Below are positions 37,518 through 51,464 of a DNA stretch of 64,000 nucleotides, piece by piece; the stretch's first letter is position 1, and every line of letters starts with the position of its first letter. A program made the translations under genes and the position numbers. The DNA comes from Anarhynchus alexandrinus. Its lineage: Eukaryota; Chordata; Aves; Charadriiformes; Charadriidae. Below the pieces are notes generated by a model that saw nothing but the letters and a program-made list of their open reading frames with translations, did no database searches and had not been told where the DNA came from. Where the stretch lies: the NCBI GenBank assembly GCA_008711295.1, contig VUYV01000046.1:3524418-3588417 (forward strand), given 5' to 3'.

Positions 37518-40500
37518 ACACTAAAAAGTCTTAAATCCCACAAAATAATCCAGGCCAGAAATAGTACAGTCCTGGTGTGTGCAAATGCATATCTAAAAAA
37601 GTGTGGATGAGTATTTGTTATTACTAGTATAAGGCTTCCTAAGATCCACAAAAATGTATCTGTATAATAATGTAAAATAATAACCTAAATGATATCCCTG
37701 GTTTGCCAGTCCATGTGGTGAGGACCCCAGAACAACAAGGGCAAAGCTGGAAGCATAAGAAATAACATAGTTTTGCCCTGTGGCAGCCGGTGATAAAATA
37801 GCCTTTATTCTGACAACCAACTTAAAACTGACATTCACTATCCTTCCACACAGTACTTGGTTATTTATTTTAAGGCTGTCATCAAGTTTAGAAGCCTATA
37901 CCAGCTGAGCCCCATCCCCGTATCTGTCCAACATGTCAGAATGACTTTTGCAGGATTTCATTTCATAGACCTAAAATATCTAATAAACAAAAAAGTGACT
38001 CATTTTAAAGCATGTAAACTACAAAGCAAATAAGCATCAGAAAGGAAAAAGTCTTTTACTTATACTGAAAGTATATCATGACCCATCTTTATTAACAGAC
38101 CCTTCAAAATTAATAATCTACCCAAAAAGCACAAGTTATAATGTGAAGTAATGCTGCCTAGTGCGATTCAATACTCTCCACTCTGACCACTTCCGTTTGT
38201 GCTCTGTGAACACCAACACTCTCTCAATTCAACTTTACATTAAACAAATGCAAAACTTCAATACGACAACTTAAAGACTATGACCCAAAGAAAAGGGTAC
38301 ATACAGACAGCTGTAAGGAGTTCTGGGTAAAAAAAGAAAACATTTAAAAGATTTTTTTTTTTTGTTTCCCCCATAGCAGTTTGCATAGCCCATCGAGTTC
38401 ACAGCCAAAAATCAACATAACTGAGTTTTTTTTTGGGAGGAATTACAGAAGAATCTAATACTGTATATGAAGTTACAACTTACAGGACTGTTTTTTTTCC
38501 CCCAGAGCAATCACCTGCTTAAAGGGAACTTACTCAAAGTAACCTGCAATATCAAACTTCTTCGTAAATTCTACATTTGAACTCATTAACTGAGATTGTG
38601 GAGGTCAATTCTATTGTGAGGAATTAAGTAGCTATATTAGATAATTCTTCCTCTGGACAGAAGGTGTGATGTCAATTCTTGTTTTAAAAACATCCTGGAC
38701 ATTTATTTTGTTTATATATTCTCTGGCACCTTAGCATTCTGACTGAAGGCTATTCAAACTCTATTTCCCTTTAATGGATTTATTCTGGAATGGAAACTGT
38801 TGTCTTCCTATTCCTTTCATTTCCTCTTGCAGAAAGGAGAGCAAAACCACAAAACAGGTTTGTTCTTTACCTCATGGGACTCCCTCCTTTCAGAACAAAC
38901 AAAAAACATACCATGGATTCCTTCCTTTTTAACCCAGGAAGACTAAACCTGGAGTCTGCTTTGAGTTCATATGTTTACAAATTTGAGATGTCTTGAGGTA
39001 ATTTTCTTAAGTTTTCTTAATTTTTCCTTACTTCTCCAGTTGTCTGCAAGCAGCAGATGGGGGCAGTATCTGAAAATTCTGCAGGGTCTACTTTGTAGAC
39101 CAATAATTACATTGCATGACAGTCAGGCAAGTTTTCAAGGGTTTTCCTAACCATCAAGTAAACAGTACAAGTGCAATCAAGACTGGAGTATCAGCTGTGA
39201 ATCAGGTTTTCTGTATATAGCCCTTGTTTTTATCTACTCATTTAACTTTTGTATTCCCATTCCAGCACAATGTCTTTGGGCTGAGCAGAAAGAGGCAGAG
39301 ATGGCAAAGAAAAAAGTGCTTTGATTTTCTATGACAACATAAAAACTTGGACCACCCAATGGCACAGAAAGATTAGCAAACAACAATAAGCTTCACAATT
39401 ATGTCAGTTTTAATTGCTGAGGGCTGGGCATTAATTCTACAATACTTAGAGGAAGTGTGAAGTGAGGCTTAAGCAGTTTAAACAAGGCCAGGGGGAAGCG
39501 CCTGTTTTCTCTGTTTAAGAAACAGCCTGAGACAGAAGAGCACCCTCAGATTTTAGCACTGTATCACTGATGGAGTAAGGCCTTAGAGAAGCTTTTTTAT
39601 CTAATAAAACAGGAGTGGGAAGCTTTCTGCTGTTTTTCTAGAACCACTGTGCTGTAATGTCTTAAAATACTTTAATTTAGAGGTATTCAACGTAAGTCTT
39701 CAAAGGTCTTATGGAATACGACCTGAATTTCTCAGGCTTTTCTGCTAAGCTGATTGTTTTTGAAAATATCTTGATGAACCATAATAGAAGAACAAATCTT
39801 TATACAAAAAAACATACAGCAGTAACTGGTCTTGACATGATGTTTAAGCTTTAAGGAACTCTCACCTTTTATACTAGATTAATTATTAGCTTATTCTGTC
39901 TAGAGATGTCAGGATATTGTCTTGGGACAGATATCAACAGAATGGTAGAGTTTCAACTTACTACTCGTGAAGATATCAGAATAGGTACAGAATTTTTGGG
40001 ACAATCCTAGAACAGGCATGTCAACCACACGGTGCAAGTATTCTACAATACTTCCAAAAAAACACAAAGGTAGTCAAAATACATTGTGATTAATGAATGT
40101 GATTGCCACAGCCCTTTAGATTTGATACAGGCATCTTTTAGAGTTGGTATTACAACATTTCTTTGTTTGAATCAGTAGTATGACAGGGAGCCTGATTGCT
40201 AAGGGCAGAATAAAAGGTCTCCGACTGAAAACTTCTATTTTAATGGAAAAGCCCAGACTTAACCATTGACAAGCCTGGTTAGGAGGTTTAAGCACTGAGT
40301 GAACTGAAGTTTTCTTTGTCTTCACTGATGAAAAACAGCCTTTGCAACCAGTTCAGCTTCTTGTAGTGCTTACTAGAGAATAATGAAAAAATATTCTGCT
40401 TTTTCTTTTGCACATTGGTATCACAAATAACTTTGGGACTGGTCCCTTCAAACAGAAGCCAAGGCAATTTCAGAAAGTGACCAAAAAACCTCTCAAACAC

Positions 40501-40687
40501 AAAGGTCTCCTTTTGTGCCAAGAGTAGCGCCGCAAGCATCACCTTTGTCCTTCTACAAAGAGTTTGCACAGAACAGCAGCAACGTAGGAAGAAAAAATGA
40601 GGATGTCTCTAGCAAGAGGTCTTATACAATAGTCCCTGACTGATATGATCACATCCGAACAGAACTCTTCAAGGACAAACCTCTTTC

Positions 40688-41236
40688 CATAGAATGGTTT
40701 GTGTTTGAAGGGACCTTAAAGATCATCTAGTTCTAAGCCCCCTGCCATGGGCAGGGACACCTTCCACTAGACCGCATTGCTCAAAGCCCAGCCTTGAACA
40801 CCTCCAGGGATAGGTCATCCACAATTTCTCTGGGCAACCTGTTCCAGTGCTTCACCACCCTCACTGTAAAGGATTTCTTCCTAAAATCTAATCTAAATCT
40901 ACCCTCTTTCAGTTTAAAACTGTTACCCCTTGTCCTATTGCTACACTTACTGATAGAGAGTCCCTCTCCATCTTTCCTGTAGGCCCCCTTTATGTACTGG
41001 AAGGCTGCTATAAGGTCTCCCCGGAGCCTTCTCTTCTCCAGGCTGAACAACCCCAACTCTCTCAGCCTGTCCTCACAGCAGAGGTGCTCCAGCCCTCCGA
41101 TCATCTTTGTGGCCTCCTCCGGACTCGCTCCAACAGGTCCATGACCTTCTTATTTTGAGGGCCCCAGAGCTGGAAGCAGTACTGCAGGTGGGGTCTCACC
41201 AAAGCAGAGTAGAGGGGCACAATCACCTCCCTCAAG
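40688..41236 (-). mobile_element. CR1 LINE 3' fragment in KHDRBS3 intron 7
   Basis: Read on plus, it runs from CATAGAATGGTTTGTGTTTG through GGGCAGGGACACCTTCCACT and GTCCTCACAGCAGAGGTGC to GGGGCACAATCACCTCCCTC. On minus this is the CR1 C-terminal ORF2 followed by the 3' UTR. Similarity stops at about 41236, where a short tandem duplication begins. It is sense with respect to KHDRBS3. Confidence 0.93.
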
Positions 41237-42312
41237 ATTCCTACCAGATCTTCCTTCCAAATTCCTATCAGATCTTCACACTCTGCTGCTTCTGATATGA
41301 AAAAGCATCCGTCAACAGTAAACAGGAAGAATAGTGTCCCAAATGTTGCTGTCAAGATAACAATCACTGTAGTGAAGCTTCTCATGACTCCACAATTGTC
41401 TTCAACATTGAGTTGAATATCTGTTCTTAATGCTTCTGTGGGTCACCAGAACACCATATTCTGTAACTCAGCTAACAGCAGGATGGCATAAAACCAGGAT
41501 ATCAAGAGGAGATACACATCTTTTCTTGCATATTGCAGACAGATTTTTGTTTTATGCCCAGTTCTGCCACTTCTAAGCACACGTTTTTGGTACATACTCT
41601 CATCCCTGCATCTCAGTTTATGTCTGTAAAACAGATAATGATCTCAGAAAGCAACTGAGACCTATAAGTGAAAACTTTATAAAACACAGAAAAATGATGC
41701 AATCTTCCTTAAATTATATCCCATTGTACCCTCATATGGATAATACAAATAGCAAATCTATTACCTGTAATCCTAAAAGATGACCAGAGTGCCCCCTCAA
41801 GGATTCCCTCAGCTATCACTATTTAGAAATTACTTCTTATGGCAGAAGTTGTAATAAATTTCACTTAGCAAAATGCCCTCAGAGGCATCTGCATTCTGGT
41901 GCTACCTACCAGGCTGAGAACTACACAGATTTCCCTAAAGCTAACAGTGTTACGATCTGAAATGTCCAGTTACTGCTGTCTGTGAACTCATTGAATATTG
42001 CCCCCCCATGTCCCATCTCTCAAAACAGGAAAGGTAAATGGCAAACAGCAGAGGTGACTGAAGCACACAGTACGAATAAGGCTTCTTCTCAGGAACAGCA
42101 GCAGGCAGCTACAGCTTTACCTTGAAACTATGAATAGAATACAGCAACAATCCATTCCTAAACACAAAAACCGCTATATAAAATGTCAAAAATTTGCTAC
42201 ATCAAACAAGAAACCACCAGCAAAAAGAATTAAAAACTCAGGCTGCCTAAATACCAGCATTTTAGTTAGGCCTGTGAATTAGAATGAAGCCCCAGCCAGC
42301 CCCACAGCACAT

Positions 42313-43220
42313 TTCATAGAATGGTTTAGTTTGGAAGGGATCTTGAAGATAACCAAGTTCCAGCCCCCCTGCCATGGGCAGGGACACCTCCCACTAGACC
42401 AGGTTGCTCAAAGCCCCATCCAACCTGGCCTTGTACACGTCCAGGGATGGGGCAGCCACAACTTCACCGAGCGATTTGTGCCAGTGCCTCACCACCCTCA
42501 CAGTGAAAAATTTCTTCCTAATATTTAATCTAAATCTACCCTCTTCCAGTTTGAAGCCATTACCCCTCATTCTATCACTACATGCTTTTGTAAAAAGTCC
42601 CACTCCAGCTTTCTTGTAAGCCCCCTTCAGATACTGGAAGGCTGCTACAAGATCTTCCCAGTCTTCTCTTCCCCAGGCTGAAAAAACCCAACTCTCTCAG
42701 CCTGTCTCATAGGAGAGGTGCTCCGTCCCTCTGATCATCTTTGTGGCCCTCCTCTGGACCAGCTTCAACAGGTCCATGTCCTTATGTTGAGGGCTCCAGA
42801 GCTGGACACAATATTCCAGGTGGGGTCTCACAGGAGTGGAGTAGAGGGGCAGAATCACCTCCCTCGACCTGCTGGCCATGCTTCTTTTGATGCACCCCAG
42901 TATATGGTTGGCCTTATGGACTGTGAGAGCACATTGCCAGCTCACATTGAGCTTCTCATCCACCAACACCTCCAAGTTCTTCTCCTCAGTGCTGCTCTCA
43001 ATCCATTCTCCAAGCTGCCTGTATTTGTGCATGGGATTGCCCCGGCCCACGTGCAGGACCTTGCACTTGGCCCTGTTGAACATCATGGGGTTGGCACAGG
43101 CCCACCTCTCAAACCTGTCCAGGTCCCTATGGATGGCATCCCTTCCCTCCAGCATGCTGTCCTCTCCACACAGCTTGGTGTCATCGGCAAACTTGCTGAG
43201 GGTGCACTCCATCCCAATTT
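42313..43220 (-). mobile_element. CR1 LINE, C-terminal ORF2 and 3' end
   Basis: Read on plus, it runs from TTCATAGAATGGTTTAGTTT to CATCGGCAAACTTGCTGAGG. The minus strand keeps an open frame of 178 codons (43233-42697) with [12 protein letters not shown], then the [13 protein letters not shown] segment, typical of the C-terminal part of CR1 reverse transcriptase. There is no endonuclease and no upstream RT motifs, so it is a dead 5'-truncated copy, though a relatively young one judging from the long intact frame. Confidence 0.95.
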
Positions 43221-43958
43221 GTCTGGTTTGCAAAGCAATTTGGGGAATGTGAGTTAGATGACTATCAGAGGAAGTCTTAAACTATCCAAATGTGTACCAA
43301 ATGTGTTCCAACTGCTAAATGGAGAACAAAGGTGCGAACCCATATTAACATTGGAAAAGGATGCTTTTTCTTTGCTTTCCCTCCAAACAGACAAGACTAC
43401 TCAGGACAGTGGAAGCAGCACAGAATAATGAAGGTATCAGTCTGACAGGTATCAGTCAAAATCTTTAGCCTATCCATTGCAATACCGGAAAGAGCTGTGG
43501 GTATTAGTCCATCTAATTCTTGGTTATCCCTCGAGTCCTGCATAAGATGTTGATAGAGATCCAAGATGATGTTACTTTTCACAGGTTGGGGTAGAAGACA
43601 ACAATAACTCTAATTCACTATCATCCACAAAAACTGCACAGACGGTATGTCACCATTCTGTCATTACTGCTCATTAAGACATGCATCACACCTTGTCTTT
43701 CTAATTTATTGAAGGAATAGTACAACTGTCATCAGTTTCCTATAAATCTGATAGCCTTACCCTTCAATTGAAATTGAAGAGCACTTGAGAGAAAAAATAA
43801 TCATTCCATGCCAGTTTTCTATGATTATAATTCAAAAACAATAAGAGTGCCATCAAGGAATGTATTTTGGCTAAAGACAGATGAAGCTAAACTGTTTTCA
43901 GGGCTGCATAATCATAAGCATCTGAGAGATCTTAAAAGCAATGTATTACCATGTTTGA

Positions 43959-44053
43959 GATCTAGTGGGAGATGTCCCTGCCCATGGCAGGGGGGTTGGA
44001 ACTCGATGATCTTTAAGGTCCCTTCCAACCCTAACCATTCTATGATTCTATGA
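43959..44053 (+). mobile_element. Short CR1 3' end
   Basis: About 95 bp: GTCTAGTGGGAG-like start (here GATCTAGTGGGAGATGTCC), GGCAGGGGGGTTGGAACTCG, GGTCCCTTCCAACCC and ATTCTATGATTCTATGAT. It lies in KHDRBS3 intron 7 on the strand opposite the gene. Confidence 0.93.
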
Positions 44054-44447
44054 TCTTCCCAGGGCTTCTCCAATGCCCCTTACACAGCCAGGTTCCAGCC
44101 TTGCCCCTCCAAGTGCAGTAGGGCAGACTTTTTCCTTGTTAAAGATAATTCAATCCACTTAACTGCTAAGACTTTTTTGCTGGCCTTATGTGGGCTCTGC
44201 TACTTTTATCAACATGTGTGTTCCAAGCACATTGCACCTGACACACCACAATAAACCTCAAATACTGATGGTTACTAAACTGTATTTTTCATCAACTGTC
44301 AACTGAATGATGCCAAATTTGTGCTTAAAAGTGCAATTTACAGCTCCCAGTATTTCTTTTAAAATAAAATACAAGCAGGAGAAACAAATAAGACCAATTT
44401 AAAGTTTTCCTGCAGCCATCTTCCTTTTCTAAAGTTGTCCAATTAAA

Positions 44448-44961
44448 NNNNNNNNNNNNNNNNNNNNNNNNNNNNNNNNNNNNNNNNNNNNNNNNNNNNN
44501 NNNNNNNNNNNNNNNNNNNNNNNNNNNNNNNNNNNNNNNNNNNNNNNNNNNNNNNNNNNNNNNNNNNNNNNNNNNNNNNNNNNNNNNNNNNNNNNNNNNN
44601 NNNNNNNNNNNNNNNNNNNNNNNNNNNNNNNNNNNNNNNNNNNNNNNNNNNNNNNNNNNNNNNNNNNNNNNNNNNNNNNNNNNNNNNNNNNNNNNNNNNN
44701 NNNNNNNNNNNNNNNNNNNNNNNNNNNNNNNNNNNNNNNNNNNNNNNNNNNNNNNNNNNNNNNNNNNNNNNNNNNNNNNNNNNNNNNNNNNNNNNNNNNN
44801 NNNNNNNNNNNNNNNNNNNNNNNNNNNNNNNNNNNNNNNNNNNNNNNNNNNNNNNNNNNNNNNNNNNNNNNNNNNNNNNNNNNNNNNNNNNNNNNNNNNN
44901 NNNNNNNNNNNNNNNNNNNNNNNNNNNNNNNNNNNNNNNNNNNNNNNNNNNNNNNNNNNNN
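44448..44961. other. Assembly gap of 514 N
   Basis: Unknown sequence in KHDRBS3 intron 7. It begins about 395 bp after a CR1 3' end. Confidence 0.99.
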
Positions 44962-47332
44962 TCACCATTTAATGAGTTTCCTTTCTATTAAGGACTTCTC
45001 AAAAAAAAAAATCTTATTTCACCTATCCATTTCTCATGTTTTCACCTGTGTAATCAGTGAAGGAAAAAAATCCTAAATCCTACCAAATACTCATCCTCTA
45101 ATAATTATATTGTGGTAATTCAAGCACCCAGTTTAAGATGCTGTATAATCACCAAAGTAAAATTAAACCAATCAAGCAAAATTAATAATCTAATTTCATG
45201 AAATAATTCCTTTTTTGGATTCCTCAAATATTTAAAACTTCATGTTACTACTTTTTGTACTACAACACCTCTACATTTTCTCCAACAGTGCTCTACATTT
45301 ATTTTTAAATGTATTTTCACTTGTTTAGAAAACGTTGAGGCACAGTCACAGTTAAGTTTAATAGATAAGCCATGAAAAGAACAAATTTTTGGTATCTAAA
45401 AAGCATTTTACTATGTATAATTAGTCCAAATTAAAAGTAATCCTAAGATTTCTTAAATAGTGAAGTAATCTACTAACGTCAACACAACAAGGATTCTAAA
45501 AACCTTTTCCAATTTTATGAGTGCAGCATGTGTTATACTTGTGTTAAGATTAATTTTTTCCTTAAAGGTAAGCTTTTTTCCATCATTACACTTGAATTGT
45601 CTTAGTCTTATTCCTGTTTACTGAGGTTTCAGATCAGATTTCTGTAAACCAGTTTTAAAAGAAAATTGAAGCACATACACTAGACTCACAGATAGTTTTA
45701 TCTGTGCTATTGAGGCACTTGTGAATATTTTATCTTGTCACATTTTAACAGGTAACAAAGGAAAACCATCTATCTAAACCTGAAGAACTAGATCTGAAAA
45801 ACTGAAGAAAATCATCCCTTTCAATAATATGAGCATACAAAATTAAGCAGGAAGCCGCATGGCAGGAATTTTCAGTTAAAAGATACATTAGCCCATTTAT
45901 GCTAATGCTTTTGAGGTTTTATTTGTGTAGAATTATAACCTCCAATAAGCTTGGACATATCAGGTGTTCATAAGCAACAACAATTACAAAATAGTAGCCA
46001 TTTGCGCTATGCCCAGATATCAAACTGCTGTGGATTGATTTGATTTATAAGTCAAGGCATGAAATACAAACAGCTACTGGCATTAAAATCCAGAGCATTA
46101 CATCTTCAAAAGCTACAGTAACAGACACTGATTTGCATATAATGCATATTTATACACCCTGGAAATGCATGATTGCTGACAAACTTAACAATGTAAATTT
46201 AAAACACTGCGGATCACAAACAAAATGTTAGCAATTAAATTTCAAATACCAATAGCAACACCTCCGTAAGCTAATTTCAAATCCATATACTCAGCTCTTT
46301 ATGAAAATCCTCCTCTTATAAACAGCAACATCGTCATCTTTTGTGTGACTACTAAACACAGTTTCAGAATACACCTGAAAATTTGAGTTCCTAATAGAAA
46401 AACAGGTGGGTCTTGCTATGAACTACATAATAGGAATCAGCTTCTCTCAAAACTAAGGTTCCTTTGGAGCAGCACAAAATCAGGGACTTAAAAATTTGAA
46501 GGACTTTAGAAAATCAATTTAGTTTTGTTATTTAGGCATCAGTTGAACAATGGTCATTGGCAGATTTCAAGGTGGGGTTTTTTCAGTCCTCTTTTCAACC
46601 AGTTACTTCGTTCTTAAGTAACTACTACAAGCTATGAAACGCAAACTTCCTCAAACCTTTAAAATCACGGGGTCTTTGTGCACAGTCTTCCCTACTTTAA
46701 AGCCATTCCATGTCTTGACTCAGTCACTGTTGAAACAAACGGTAAAGAATAAGGCCTCAACACATGGCATTTGTAATGCTGTGTTTTTAACATGCTTAGG
46801 AATTACCACATGGGTAGTTATCTTTTTATGCTTTTAGATAAGTAATTCAAAATAAAGTCGCATTTGAGTGAACTAGAGGCACTGAATAAACATAGGTATA
46901 CGCAAGAGAATTTGCCAATTCCCTCAATTCAGATTAACTTGACCGGATGGCTCTAAGGTTTACAGGCAACTTACCCGTAATTGAATGTATCACATTTTGG
47001 TACGATTTGGAACAGCAGCAATTATTGTTAGGTATGCAAGCAGAGCAACTGAGAAACACTACGTTTAAGCCAATGGCACAACAGTTGTTGCAGAAAAATC
47101 TAGAGCATTAATAGGCAAGTGTGGAAACCAAAAAATATCGCAGAAAACTGTAGACAAAACCAGCAATTACCTTAAGTCCTAATCTTTCCCCTTTTACATC
47201 AGCATTTAGATTAAATTCTGCAACAGAATGAAGGTGAGATCACCCTGACTGAAGATATATAATTAAAACTGTTTCAGCTAAGTTATAATTGAACACAAAA
47301 TGGCATTACTACATGAATGGCTTATTCTTGCC

Positions 47333-47868
47333 TGTCCTGGTCTAGGCTGGGATAGAACTCACTTTCTTAGTGGTGGCTGGTATGGGGCTCTGTTTTGGAT
47401 TTGGGGTGGGAACAGCGTTGATATCGTACTGGTGGTTTTGGCTGTTGCAGAGCAGTCAAGGTCTTTTCTGCTCCTCACACCACCCCACCAGCAAGTAGGC
47501 TGGAGGTGCACAAGAAGTTGGGAGGAGACACAGCCAGGACAGCTCACCCCAACAGACCACAGGGATATTCCATACTATATGACGTCATGATCAACATATA
47601 AAGCTGGGGGAAGAAGGAGGAAGGGGTGGACATTTGGAGTTATGGTGTTTTGTCTTCCCAATTAACTGATGGAGCCCTGCTTTCCTGGAGATGGCTGAAC
47701 ACCTGCCTGCTGATGGGAAGCAGTGAATGAATTCCTTGTTTTGCTTTGCATATGTGTGTGGCTTTTGCTTTACCTATTAAGCTGTCTATCTCAAGCCATG
47801 AGTTTTTCCTCATTTTTCTAATTCTCTCCCCCATCCCAACTGGCTGTGCGGTCCTAGTTGCCACAACA
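47333..47868 (+). mobile_element. Solo endogenous-retrovirus LTR in KHDRBS3 intron 7
   Basis: A 536-bp element beginning TGTCCTGGTCTAGGCTGGG and ending GTTGCCACAACA, so it has TG...CA ends. It holds the block GGGATATTCCATACTATATG followed by GACGTCA (a CRE-like site), a TATA box (TATAAA, 47597-47602), a degraded poly(A) signal (ATTAAG, about 47776-47781) and TCTCAAGCCATGAG near the end. The order U3-TATA-R-U5 and the wording match a common bird ERV LTR. No internal viral sequence is present on either side, so it is a recombined solo LTR. I do not see a target-site duplication: TTGCC lies to the left and TCACC to the right. It is antisense to KHDRBS3. Confidence 0.85.
47597..47602 (+). promoter_or_regulatory. 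TATA box of the solo LTR
   Basis: TATAAA, 10 bp downstream of GACGTCATGATCAACA, at the usual place before the R region. Whether it is active is unknown. Confidence 0.6.
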
Positions 47869-50800
47869 TCACCCCTAAACAGAACACAGGCATACCGTTA
47901 TACAAACTATCCCTTTTTGTAGTCGAGACTGATCTCTGTTGTAGGTAAAAAACAATGAAGCTAGGCAAAAGCACGATTGTTGTGTTGTTTTTTTTTTCCT
48001 CCAGGAAAAGTAGTATTCAGTTTTAAATACTAGCAGACAAGCCTGAAGTTATTTGAAACTTCTGAGTGTCATGAATCAGACAGATGGGGTTCTCCATATT
48101 TTTTTTTTGTACCACAGTAACTGTATTAGCCATTCTCTCTTGATAGTAAACTTAAAAGCACACAGTAAACCTTTAATGCTGGTGGAGAGGTAACAAACTC
48201 GGCCCCTTTTCTCAGCAACCTTGTCACATAATCTGAATTTTAGTAACAAACATCGTTCTCTGGCATGTTAACTTTCTGCAGCATCTGTCACTGCTATGAA
48301 TGGTTGATCATAAGTACCTCTGTAGTCATCTCAATGCTATTAAGCAGATGGCAGCGCTAAATCCGAATGATGTAGTACATCTCCCTGGTGGACTTTGTTT
48401 CCATACACTACCATTATTCTACAATTCCTCAGTGATAAATCTTATGTATTCTAGAGAACATTAAACAGTGAACTGACAGTGCCAATTGATTTATTAGCAT
48501 CCATTTCCCTTTGCCCTATTATTGTCTTCGCAAACACTTGTGCAGATCATATGTGGAGCCGCTAAGGGACAAAAGCACTTTTGCTCAATTTGAAACATAT
48601 TTCAGAGATTTGAAATAAATAGATTTTTTCTTCATGCGGAAAATGTTTAAACTCATCTACAAATTTAAATGAAGACTGAACTAAATGCTTCTACTTCCTC
48701 CACGATGTTCTTCTCTGAGTTTTTGTAATAAAATTAGTCTAGCTTTAGCATCAGGCCATTAAAACACCCACTACTTTCTGCAATAAATCCAAGTAAAGGA
48801 TTACAGTTTGATACGGATTTGGGGAAGTCCTTTAAGAGTCAGCTAGGTTGTGTAAGTAAGCATGCATATACGCTGGTGAGGGGAGCCGACAAATCTGCAT
48901 GCATCTGACAAGAAAATATCAGCACCAGCAGTCACACGAGTGTGGTGTTTCACACTTTAACTCCCATTCTACCATAAGTTCCCAAAGAGGTTTTTAAGCA
49001 TACAACTGCACATGTTAAATTACTACATATGTACGTAGAAGATATTTTATGAAGGAATTACTGACTGCATAACATGAAGTCTGCCCTGCATGACAGTAAC
49101 ATTCAGCTTTGTCTTGCTGCGCTCCTTAGCTAGGCAGTATCAACCATAAATGAGCATAGTTTTGACAACATTCATTATGTTCTATTAAAGTAAAACCATC
49201 TTAGCTGCTTTAAGTATTTGCTAGCCTTTAATTTTCAGAAATTAATATAAAAAATAAAAAATTAATTTAACAAAATAACAATACTGAACAGCCCAGTTGA
49301 TTAACCACCCACTTTATATTGGTAAAAATATCATCTACCAATCCTCTGCAAGAACATACACATAATTTAGTCACATATCTTCTAAAAAAAAAAATCAGTT
49401 AAGATATCTAGTAAAGCTCAGTACAGCTCCAAAGGATAAGTCTTTTTTGACCATAAAAAAATAATTCTGTTATAAGACATCCTGAAGCACTATTTGGGAC
49501 TTTGTTGCACAAACAAACAACTGCAGATAAGAAAATATTTTAAAGGAAAACATTTTTTTTATAGGATTACAGGGCATTAAGATAGATGAGAACTTGGAGA
49601 AAACTCTGATGTTTCTCTCCCTATTAGTGCTGTGATGAGTTTTAACTAAAGCTTCAGATTGCCAAGCACAGAAAGGATACAGTCTCACAGTGTCAAATAA
49701 AATATCATTAAACTTTTAAACACACATGATTTGGTAGCAGCAAGCAGTTAGGTTAGAGAAAGATTTATTTTTTTTTGCAGAGGTATGCAAAGCCTCAACT
49801 ACCTTAACGCACACAGAAATACACAGTATGCTATTCTTCATATCTGAACATATCACCAACCCTAGTCCATCTCAAATTTGGCCATTTCTGAGAAATACAC
49901 TAGAAACATCATAATTAAAAACAATAAAGGAGAGTCACATGTTGTACTGGTCAAATTTGGAGAATTTCCATCTTTAGCAGATGAATCACTAAAATAAGCG
50001 AAAACCTTAAAACCAAAACGAGTATTTCAACTGTCTCCACTGTATCACATATGTGCATTGTACACACAATGTACACTTGTGAACATGAATGAAGTTTGAT
50101 GAGGTGCAGGAAGAGGGTTCACATACTGAAAAGCTACTGCAAATAATTTAATGAGCAAATCCATCTTTTCAGTTTACTAGCTATTTCTCAAATTTCCTCT
50201 TTAATATGCAGTATCATTAATATCACAATCTTTGAGAAATTAATATCAGAAGACACAGTAGAAATGCTATTAAGATTACTACTTTCAACTTACAAAAGGA
50301 AAAAGGAGAAGTTATTTACACATGCTTGTCACTAAGTGATGCATTTTAAACACGTGAATGCCCTCTCTGCACAAATGTATTTTCTCCCCATGCTTTATGA
50401 GGGCAAAACATCAAGAATGATATAAGGCTAAACTATGAAAACAATACACTTTTCCCTAATTTCCTTCACAGTAAGAACATTGTAATGCACCTAAATATGA
50501 TAAGTATCTCTTAGTGGTTACAAAATGGCATTTTGCAATATGGGCTACTATTTGATATTCAGATTAAAGATAGGAATGCTGTTCTAGGTAGCTCAGATGG
50601 CTGTTTATAGTTATTACTTTTTGCCTGCCAATACAATCCTAAAAATCTTTTTGCCAAGCCAGAAAATATGCCAGAAAATGAGTGTTGATACCCCATGAGA
50701 AACATACAAGTGAATCATTCTTGTTTTCTTTTACCATGCAGCACTTAATAAAATTAAGCAGAAAAAAATGAAGTAATCATTCAGAAGATAATGAATTCAA

Positions 50801-51464
50801 CAAAAACTAATAGTATATGTATTGTGAAACTACAGGTAAAATACAAAGCAGAGCAACCATTTTATGAAGTATCTCCTTCCAGACTGAGCTAAGTACGTGC
50901 ACACATTAAATCTAAGAATATGATACATATTCTTATGCTTTAGACCTTTACAAGAGCAATTTCATTTCTTGGAGATTTGCTTTTTGCTAATTTTAGTTCA
51001 AAGGAAAAAATCTTAGTGAAAACCTTAACATGAAAAAAAAAAATCGAATCCAAGTAACATTTAGTTTTGGCTCAGGCAAATGACTTTGTAATGAAGTCCA
51101 AATGTTTGTGTGCAATAAACCCATTTACCAACACTAGAAGCAGTAAAACAGAACAGAATTACCAACATAAAAGTTGAGGACTATTTTGGTAATTTTCTTT
51201 TTAGACAAAAAAACATTATCAGCAGCTGCTCCCTAAATGTAATGTCCTACAGAGCTTTGTATTTTGAAGGTTCTACACTGCTGGTTTCTTAAGTCATTAC
51301 TTTTATTAATTTTCAGTAGCTTACAAGACTTTGTAGGAACCAAGCATCAGACACAAAGGTGTTTACATTCCATTAGTTCTCAACAATAATGAAACTTGAA
51401 CTTTCCACTAAGCTTTTTCACATTGACTAAACTGTTGGGCACAGGAAAACATTCATAAAGCTCT

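Noticed and set aside
42718..43257. 179-codon plus-strand open frame
   Set aside because: It is the antisense shadow of the CR1 reverse-transcriptase frame on the minus strand.
44429..44968. 179-codon minus-strand frame
   Set aside because: It is an artefact of the 514-base N gap.
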